Part shown: positions 31,794 to 36,620 of the stretch, piece by piece
How the letters are laid out: every line of letters begins with the position of its first letter
Position numbering within the stretch: position 1 is the first letter of the stretch
Source of the DNA: an uncultured Bacteroides sp.
Lineage (GTDB): Bacteria; Bacteroidota; Bacteroidia; Bacteroidales; Bacteroidaceae
NCBI GenBank assembly: GCA_946628545.1
Contig: CAMOWU010000025.1
Coordinates: 1-36,620 of the forward strand
Length of the DNA stretch: 36,620 bases
Direction: 5' to 3'
Notes under the pieces: generated by a model
Databases searched by the model: none
Told to the model about the DNA's origin: nothing
The model's input: the letters and a program-made list of their open reading frames with translations, nothing else
Position numbers and translations under genes: made by a program

Positions 31794-31820
31794 TAGGAGG
31801 TGCGGCATTCCTGCCGCACA
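31794..31820. repeat. Family 1 palindrome, plus orientation
   Basis: TAGGAGG followed by GTGCGGCATTCCTGCCGCAC. This is the first of three units in the interval 31571-31936, which has no gene. Confidence 0.85.
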
Positions 31821-31855
31821 AATGCATTCGTTGTCGCATCAATATAACAAATCGT

Positions 31856-31913
31856 TAGGAGGTGCGGCATTCCTGCCGCACAAATATGTTCGTCAGGAAT
31901 GCCGCACCTCCTA
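31856..31913. repeat. 58-bp family 1 element with inverted ends
   Basis: The ends are perfect inverted copies: TAGGAGGTGCGGCATTCCTG at 31856-31875 and its complement at 31894-31913. The element ends 23 bases after the acetyltransferase stop (minus strand). It is nearly the same size as the 59-bp element at 3471. Confidence 0.85.
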
Positions 31914-31936
31914 CTTGGCACTGAGTAGCTACATGT

Positions 31937-32485
31937 TTAGATGCTCTTGATGAATTTAGCCGGATTGCCACCTACAATCGTATTGGGTGCCACATCCTTC
32001 GTCACAACGGCACCTGCAGCCACCACGGCGTTCTCGCCGATGGTCACGCCGGGCAGGATAATGGCTCCCACACCAATCCAGGCATTGCGACCGATATGCA
32101 CGGGTTTGCAGCGCAGCACCATACGGTTGTCGAAGTCGTGGTTGTCGGTGACGATGCGCACGTTCGGACCAATCATCACACCGTCGTCAATGGTGATGCC
32201 ACCAGCTGCCATGCACGTCAGCGAGTGGTTCACAAACACGCCCTTGCCGATCTTCATCTGACGGGCGAAGTCAATCTGAATGGGTGGCATCAGATAACTC
32301 GTCTTATCGAGATGGCCTCCAAACAATTCTTCCTCCAGAGGACGAATCTGATCTGGTTGAGGAGCGGTGGTGTTGATTCTGAAACAAATGTTGGCGCAGT
32401 CGGTCATGTGCTTGATGGCCTCTGCATACTCGGGTGTTGCCATATTGACGTCAGCCCCTGATCTTAATTGCTCGAAAATATCCAT
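31937..32485 (-). CDS. Sugar O-acetyltransferase (maltose/galactoside acetyltransferase, left-handed beta-helix)
   Basis: A 182-residue cytosolic trimeric acetyltransferase using acetyl-CoA. The N-terminal helical cap is of the maltose acetyltransferase type, with LFGGHLDKTSYLMPPIQIDF in the place of the usual 'PF.CDYG.NI'. The left-handed helix hexapeptides follow: IGKGVFVNHSLTCMAAGGITIDDGVMIGPNVRIVTDNHD, with the catalytic-type His in NHD, then VHIGRNAWIGVGAIILPGVTIGENAVVAAGAVVTKDV and the end VGGNPAKFIKSI. The target sugar is not predictable. It lies between the DMT and MATE transporter genes on the same strand and has its own -7 element upstream. Confidence 0.9.
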   Translation of the reverse strand: MDIFEQLRSGADVNMATPEYAEAIKHMTDCANICFRINTTAPQPDQIRPLEEELFGGHLDKTSYLMPPIQIDFARQMKIGKGVFVNHSLTCMAAGGITIDDGVMIGPNVRIVTDNHDFDNRMVLRCKPVHIGRNAWIGVGAIILPGVTIGENAVVAAGAVVTKDVAPNTIVGGNPAKFIKSI

Positions 32486-32507
32486 ATCTTTTATGCGTTT
32501 TACGTTG

Positions 32508-32515
32508 CAAAATTA
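32508..32515 (-). promoter_or_regulatory. -7 element (TAATTTTG) of the acetyltransferase gene
   Basis: Minus-strand TAATTTTG lies 23 bases before the ATG, close for a leader but in range. It also separates this gene from the MATE gene upstream. Confidence 0.45.
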
Positions 32516-32560
32516 CGATGAAAAAGGCAATCCGTCGTTACACGAATTGCCTCATAACTT

Positions 32561-33919
32561 TCACTTTTTGCAGAATGTCAACAGGATTACCCCCAGGGTC
32601 AGACATTCTGAAACAGGGACGGCAAGCCACATGCCTTGAGGAAAAACCAATTGAGGCATCAGGATAAATGCTGGAACAAGGAAAACCAGACCGCGAAGCA
32701 GCATGTAGAGCGTAGCCCGACCGTTCTGCTCTATGGACTGATAGTATCCTATAATAGCTATGTTCAAAGCAAAGAACACTGAAGAGGCGGCAAACAATGG
32801 AAGACCTGCCGTGGCTATCTCGTAGGGTTTGGTTCCTGTCTGAAGGAAAATGCTGATCAGCGGTGTTGAGCCAAGAGTGAGTACTGCCGTTGCCAGCAGG
32901 CCGCAGACAGCAGCGGTGCGAAGGCTCAGCCTGAAGGCTTCACGAACGCGATCCTCATAGCCGGCACCGTAATTAAAACTGATAATGGGCTGGGCCGACT
33001 GTGCCACCGAGTTATTGACCATGAACACGATGGGATAGAGATAGCAAGCCACGCTAAAGGCTGCCACACCATCTTCGCCCATCAATCGGATAAAGACATA
33101 ATTGCCAGTCAGCATGATCATCGACATGGCCAGTTCTCCGAGCATCGACGAAAAACCGCTGCGCGACATATATCCAATATTTCGAAGTGTCAGATAAAGG
33201 CTTGTGCGGCTTAGTTTGAGCCGATATAGATGTACTGACCGACTTCGACGAAGCATATACCAGGCAACCATTCCCGAAGCCATGGCACAACAAATCGTCG
33301 TGGCTATGGAACTTCCCGCTATGCCCATCTTCATCGGAAACACAAACAGCCAATCGAAAAAGATATTCAGAATGCCAGGAACAATGCCTACGGCAGATGC
33401 AAAACGTGGCGAGCCATCCAACCGGATAACGAAAGTGCCAATGGTCTCAATGAGTATGAAGACGCACCCAGGAAAAAGTGGTATGAGGTATTGCAGGGCT
33501 AATGGCATCAACGCGCTGCTACATCCCATGAGACGCAGGAATGGGATGCGCCCGAAATAGAGAACGGCGGAGAGAAGACCCATCAACAGCGGAGCCACGA
33601 CAAGGGCTTGGGTCACATTGATGTCTGCCGCTTTGTGGTTGCCATGAGACAAATGAATGCTGGCAACTACAGAAACTCCCACACCGAACATCAGTGCAAT
33701 GCCAGTTGTCACAAGAAACAAAGGTGCAACGATATTCACTGCCGCCAGTGCATCGCTTCCCACACCCTGTCCAACGAAGATACCATCAACCACCGTGAGC
33801 AGAGACGTGAAGACCATGGACAGCAATGTGGGATAAAAGATACTGCGGAATAGAGGCCCAATCTTTGATGTTCCAAAATCTATGCTGTCTCTTTCAAGGT
33901 CTTTCATTTCTTTAGCCAT
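32561..33919 (-). CDS. MATE family efflux transporter
   Basis: An inner-membrane Na+- or H+-coupled multidrug exporter of 452 residues with twelve membrane helices in two MatE halves. The opening IGPLFRSIFYPTLLSMVFTSLLTVVDGIFVGQGVGSDALAAVNI is the hallmark first helix pair; the repeat appears again around GYMSRSGFSSMLGELAMSMIMLTGNYVFI and AQSAQPIISFNYGAG. The frame opens MIMAKEM; I use the second Met (33919). It is complete. Upstream on the same strand, a decayed AraC-type gene may once have been its regulator. The substrate is unknown. Confidence 0.9.
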   Translation of the reverse strand: MAKEMKDLERDSIDFGTSKIGPLFRSIFYPTLLSMVFTSLLTVVDGIFVGQGVGSDALAAVNIVAPLFLVTTGIALMFGVGVSVVASIHLSHGNHKAADINVTQALVVAPLLMGLLSAVLYFGRIPFLRLMGCSSALMPLALQYLIPLFPGCVFILIETIGTFVIRLDGSPRFASAVGIVPGILNIFFDWLFVFPMKMGIAGSSIATTICCAMASGMVAWYMLRRSRSVHLYRLKLSRTSLYLTLRNIGYMSRSGFSSMLGELAMSMIMLTGNYVFIRLMGEDGVAAFSVACYLYPIVFMVNNSVAQSAQPIISFNYGAGYEDRVREAFRLSLRTAAVCGLLATAVLTLGSTPLISIFLQTGTKPYEIATAGLPLFAASSVFFALNIAIIGYYQSIEQNGRATLYMLLRGLVFLVPAFILMPQLVFPQGMWLAVPVSECLTLGVILLTFCKK

Positions 33920-34072
33920 AATCAAAACTTTATATATTTATATGTTTTTATATTTCTATATTGTTATATCTCTATATTACTGTATGTATGATTTTTCCTC
34001 TTGTAAACGCTCTTTTCTTCAGTTTCATGCTACAGAGTTGGTTTTATCTTGTCATCACTGATATTTCATATC

Positions 34073-34101
34073 ATGTTTTTCTCGTTCCTTCTTGATTTTG
34101 A
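34073..34101. repeat. 29-bp direct repeat, left copy
   Basis: Bases 34073-34101 are identical to 36207-36235 (29 of 29, same orientation; begins ATGTTTTTCTCGTTCC). The copies bracket the AraC remnant and the PDDEXK_4 gene. The 33920-34072 stretch is AT-rich, with many TATAT steps, and shows no gene. Confidence 0.85.
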
Positions 34102-34157
34102 CGCAGAAAGCATCATCGTTCAATAAAACGAGGGTTGGCACGGCCTTAAAAGTACCA

Positions 34158-34268
34158 TTACTCCTGCCAGGCAAGATTTCTGTACGATTTTGGAGTCATC
34201 CCAAACCGCTGTTTGAACAGACGGAAGAAGTAGGGAACATCCCTGAAACCACTGCTGAAGCATACCTG
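34158..34268 (-). pseudogene. Remnant of an AraC-family regulator (second helix-turn-helix only)
   Basis: A 36-residue open stretch reads QVCFSSGFRDVPYFFRLF then KQRFGMTPKSYRNLAWQE and a TAA. This is the end of an AraC/XylS DNA-binding domain, with the GF-x-D-x-x-YF-x-R-x-FK-x-x-G-x-TP-x-x-Y-R signature. Directly upstream in frame is TAG, and no AraC sequence could be found before it, so the first 85 percent of the gene is gone. It points towards the MATE gene and may be its former activator. No function is expected. Confidence 0.8.
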
Positions 34269-34581
34269 CTAGAGTAATCCCAAGACACTATACCTGAAAT
34301 AGTATAGAGTCTTAGTTACTAATCGGATACGCTAACAGAGCCTCTGTGATTTGCATATCCTTTCGGAAGTGGAAATAGATTTCCTGAAGGGATCAATGTG
34401 ATAGACACGTTGTTTTGTAGTGATAAAAACAAGTGCGGGATTTCTCGCCTACATCCTCAGACACGGTTCCCGCTCCTTGTTTCTCCACACTAATTATTTC
34501 ATAGGCCGTCCGTTGTAGTTGTCCATTTTTATTATTTCTGTCCACAAAACTGTAACTTTCATGCGTACATGTGTGTATGAG
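34269..34581. other. Intergenic stretch without recognised genes
   Basis: No coding frame longer than about 40 residues with a recognisable family is seen on either strand. A small palindrome, CTATAC...GTATAG, lies just upstream of the AraC remnant (about 34289-34308). The region is probably debris of the lost regulator gene. Confidence 0.5.
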
Positions 34582-34613
34582 AAAAATCGGCCTGATTCTC
34601 TACCGAGAACCAG
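34582..34613 (-). terminator. Intrinsic terminator of the PDDEXK_4 gene
   Basis: Read on the minus strand, CTGGTTCTC pairs with GAGAATCAG (one G-T pair) around the loop GGTA, followed by GCCGATTTTT. It lies 27 bases after the stop codon. Confidence 0.65.
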
Positions 34614-34639
34614 CCCTTTTGCTTATACATAGTCTGATA

Positions 34640-36193
34640 TTACTCAGCAGACTCTACGATAATGCCATATTCATGGGCTTTCTTCACCAGTTTGTCAAAG
34701 TCGTTTTTGCGCCACATCTTGACGCTGCGCACTTCTCCTTCTACGTTGGACAGCACATGGTCATCGTCCCAATAGAAATCCCATGCGTCACTTTCAGAAC
34801 AAATGACATTGCCGAAATGCTTACTTTCTTTGACATCTACCCTTATTTCTTCTTCAAAGTTGTAGAAAAGGTGTTTCAGAAAACGGTTGTAGTAGTATGA
34901 GTTAATATCTCCCTTGAAAGCATCCCTTAGCTTTTGTACGTTAAGAGTCTCGTTGGGTCGCTTTGCTTTCCACTGTTCGCAATATGCCTTGAAAATCAAG
35001 AACGAAGCCTCGCTCTTTGAGGCTGGTCTATTGTTGGCATTGAACCATTTGCCTTGTTCAAGTCCGACAAAATAGCGTGTGTTATCACGATTGTTGACCT
35101 TGATGATTCTATTTACGCACATTAAATGATCATCATCGCTCTTGAACTGATTGAAAAGAACGATTTTGAACAAATCCTCATTGGTGTTCCAAAATTGTTC
35201 CAGCAAAGAGTAAGGCTCTTCTGCCTGATAATTATCACCAAGCAGGGTTTGTGCCTCCTTGGGATAGATGGCGCAGAGGGCTTTCTGAAAAGCTTGTGAT
35301 TCAAAAATAGTATTCAAGTCCTTGCTTTCCGTCTCGGCAATAGCAAGAATCGTATAATCTTTGGATGACTCTTCGCCATTGTTTGATGGACAACTGAGAT
35401 TTCGCACATATCCATCCATTAAAGCAATCACATCTTCAGAAGTTCCATGCAGGGAAGAAAGAATGGCACAAGGCTGTATCACATGGTCAAGCAGGTCTTG
35501 GTAGGTGAGATGAATGAATGCGGCGTGCGTTGGAGGCTTGGCTCCGGATGGAGTAAGGAAAACAAGTAGCGGTTGGCAATAATTTGTAGGACAAATCTGG
35601 TTCTTGAGAATGTTGACAGCTCTGTGGTAACGAACAGTTTGAGCCTTTTCCCGGTCGTTGGCATTTCCTTCTGTGCTGTAGATTTTGTTCTCCACAACCA
35701 CAGGTAAGCACCACTGTTGTTCTTGGTCATTATTGTCCGTGAAGGTAATGGTCAGTAGCATCCAGATGTCGAAACGATTATTAGCATCCTTCTTGAATCC
35801 TCCTTTGTCATTCATCTCGATAACGTTTCTAAAATCGTCTGTTGCCCCCTTTGCGAGTCCAATGATTGTCTGTTCTGTCTTAATGCTCTCTACCTGTAGT
35901 GCATAGTTGCCGGAAATCAGGTGTTGGCGCACTTGATCGTAATAGCACTTGTCTTCATCGCTGGCAAGCGTAGCCACAAGAGCAAGGAATTTCTTCAGGG
36001 GAGAGTCGTTCAGAGCATGCGATGATTTAGGATTTAACAACCATTCAAGAAAGGCACTATGGCGATTCTCGCTACGCTCAATGCCCAGCACACTAAAGAC
36101 TGTACTCTGACTATAGTACGCTTTCAGTTTCTGATAAGCGGTGGTCTTGTATAAATCCAAGACTTGTTTTTCAATGATATTTGCAGCATTCAT
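34640..36193 (-). CDS. PD-(D/E)XK nuclease family protein (PDDEXK_4, PF14281)
   Basis: A 517-residue protein with the PDDEXK_4 opening, LGIERSENRHSAFLEWLLNPKSSHAL near residues 34-60. A nuclease core can be proposed from NRFDIWMLLTITF (Asp) and WCLPVVVENKIYSTEG (Glu-x-Lys near 170-175), giving the D...ExK signature. The C-terminal half is mixed alpha/beta and unassigned, ending in VRSVKMWRKNDFDKLVKKAHEYGI. I start at 36193 because the promoter at 36239-36270 begins transcription downstream of the longer start at 36241. G/C is lower than in the transporter genes beside it (24 of 60 in 35341-35400). Together with the 29-bp repeats this suggests acquired DNA. The function is unknown; a restriction or defence role is a guess. 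Confidence 0.82.
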   Translation of the reverse strand: MNAANIIEKQVLDLYKTTAYQKLKAYYSQSTVFSVLGIERSENRHSAFLEWLLNPKSSHALNDSPLKKFLALVATLASDEDKCYYDQVRQHLISGNYALQVESIKTEQTIIGLAKGATDDFRNVIEMNDKGGFKKDANNRFDIWMLLTITFTDNNDQEQQWCLPVVVENKIYSTEGNANDREKAQTVRYHRAVNILKNQICPTNYCQPLLVFLTPSGAKPPTHAAFIHLTYQDLLDHVIQPCAILSSLHGTSEDVIALMDGYVRNLSCPSNNGEESSKDYTILAIAETESKDLNTIFESQAFQKALCAIYPKEAQTLLGDNYQAEEPYSLLEQFWNTNEDLFKIVLFNQFKSDDDHLMCVNRIIKVNNRDNTRYFVGLEQGKWFNANNRPASKSEASFLIFKAYCEQWKAKRPNETLNVQKLRDAFKGDINSYYYNRFLKHLFYNFEEEIRVDVKESKHFGNVICSESDAWDFYWDDDHVLSNVEGEVRSVKMWRKNDFDKLVKKAHEYGIIVESAE

Positions 36194-36206
36194 ATTTTTA
36201 TATATT

Positions 36207-36235
36207 ATGTTTTTCTCGTTCCTTCTTGATTTTGA
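36207..36235. repeat. 29-bp direct repeat, right copy
   Basis: Partner of 34073-34101, identical over 29 bases. It lies just downstream of the -7 box of the PDDEXK_4 gene and so forms its leader. Read on the minus strand it holds AGAAGGAAC, a weak ribosome-binding-like sequence. Confidence 0.85.
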
Positions 36236-36238
36236 GCA

Positions 36239-36270
36239 CAAATATAGCCATATTGCTCGAAAAATTCAAA
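36239..36270 (-). promoter_or_regulatory. Promoter of the PDDEXK_4 gene
   Basis: Minus-strand TTTG (36270-36267), a 20-base spacer and TATATTTG (36246-36239) match the Bacteroidetes consensus. Transcription would start near 36232, inside the 29-bp repeat. Confidence 0.75.
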
Positions 36271-36312
36271 TATTAACTATAAAATAACCATTTTTATTGT
36301 CGTCTTTGATTT

Positions 36313-36620
36313 TTATCCTAATTGATACTCGCCCGTGCGGATAGCGGCAATGACACCACCGTCGATGAGTAGGTCGGTGCCTGTAATGAATTTGGCATGT
36401 TCTCCCAGCAGGAAGGCTGCTGCCTCGGCAATCTCGTCGCTGGTGCCTGTACGGCGTGCGGCTGAGGCATCAATCATGCGCTGGTAGCCCTCGCCATTGG
36501 CATTGAACTCATCGTAGGCCAACGGGGTGACGATCACACCTGGAGAGATGGTGTTGATGCGTGCTCGACGCTTGCGCCACGAGGTGGCTGCGGCACGCTG
36601 GGCCTGCAAGTGGTTCATGC
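36313..36620 (-). CDS. SDR family oxidoreductase, C-terminal part
   Basis: The gene runs off the right edge; about 102 C-terminal residues are seen, ending at TAA 36315-36313. The frame contains LQAQRAAATSWRKRRARINTISPGVIVTPLAYDEF, here in pieces of INTISPGVIVTPLA and the preceding helix, which is the segment after the catalytic Tyr-x-x-x-Lys in short-chain dehydrogenases. AAAFLLGEHAKFITGTDLLIDGGV follows, the standard C-terminal strand and dimer region. It is an NAD(P)-dependent alcohol/ketone or sugar oxidoreductase. The Met at 36618 is internal, not the start. The substrate cannot be told. Confidence 0.9.
   Translation of the reverse strand, partial: MNHLQAQRAAATSWRKRRARINTISPGVIVTPLAYDEFNANGEGYQRMIDASAARRTGTSDEIAEAAAFLLGEHAKFITGTDLLIDGGVIAAIRTGEYQLG

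Noticed and set aside
34092-34277. Plus-strand 61-codon frame
   Set aside because: It is opposite the AraC remnant, whose minus-strand translation matches a known family.

Overview
The window looks like chromosomal DNA of a Bacteroidales bacterium, most likely a Prevotella/Segatella-type species. The signs are: several promoters of the Bacteroidetes form TTTG-N19/20-TAnnTTTG instead of E. coli-type boxes; almost no Shine-Dalgarno sequences; a Bacteroidetes-type LptD; an AAA-ATPase_like/PDDEXK_9 gene of the kind that multiplies in Bacteroidales; a possible GH92 mannosidase end at the left edge; and a type IX-like C-terminal tail on a secreted flavodoxin. The genus is an inference. No rRNA, tRNA, CRISPR array or transposase was found.

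Region 1 (1-12,000) is an accessory, defence-like block. After a glycosidase tail comes an AT-rich two-gene unit, an ABC-type AAA ATPase and a DUF4276 (TOPRIM-like) protein, overlapping by ATGA. A lipoprotein with a cyclohexadienyl-dehydratase/PheC-like domain follows on the opposite strand. Next is a two-gene operon (read right to left) of an MmeI-like single-chain restriction-methylation enzyme and a 1134-residue Dna2-like nuclease-helicase. Last is an archaeal-type ATPase/DUF234 gene bracketed by two 90-bp direct repeats.

Region 2 (12,000-24,250) is mainly housekeeping: recJ followed by recQ, a PBP4-type D,D-carboxypeptidase, then on the plus strand a small membrane peptide candidate, a YbjQ protein, a lipoprotein, an HD-domain phosphohydrolase, lptD, an outer-membrane barrel protein and an acyltransferase.

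Region 3 (24,250-36,620) is mixed: an AAA-ATPase_like/PDDEXK_9 gene, a beta-carbonic anhydrase, a redox-type operon (aldo/keto reductase, cupin-carboxymuconolactone decarboxylase fusion, exported flavodoxin-cyclophilin fusion), a DMT transporter, a sugar O-acetyltransferase, a MATE exporter, a decayed AraC regulator, a PDDEXK_4 nuclease gene with a clear promoter and terminator, and the 3' end of an SDR dehydrogenase.

Two families of short palindromic repeats run through the window. One has the stem-loop core GTGCGGCATTCCTGCCGCAC preceded by TAGGAGG; the other is built on GGACGCGACGTGTCGCGTCC. Most copies sit a few to about 60 bases after a stop codon (one, after recQ, at about 170), in the same orientation relative to the gene they follow, and one variant keeps its stem by paired base changes. 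With the MmeI-like/Dna2-like operon and the repeat-bracketed ATPase, these repeats are the most interesting content.
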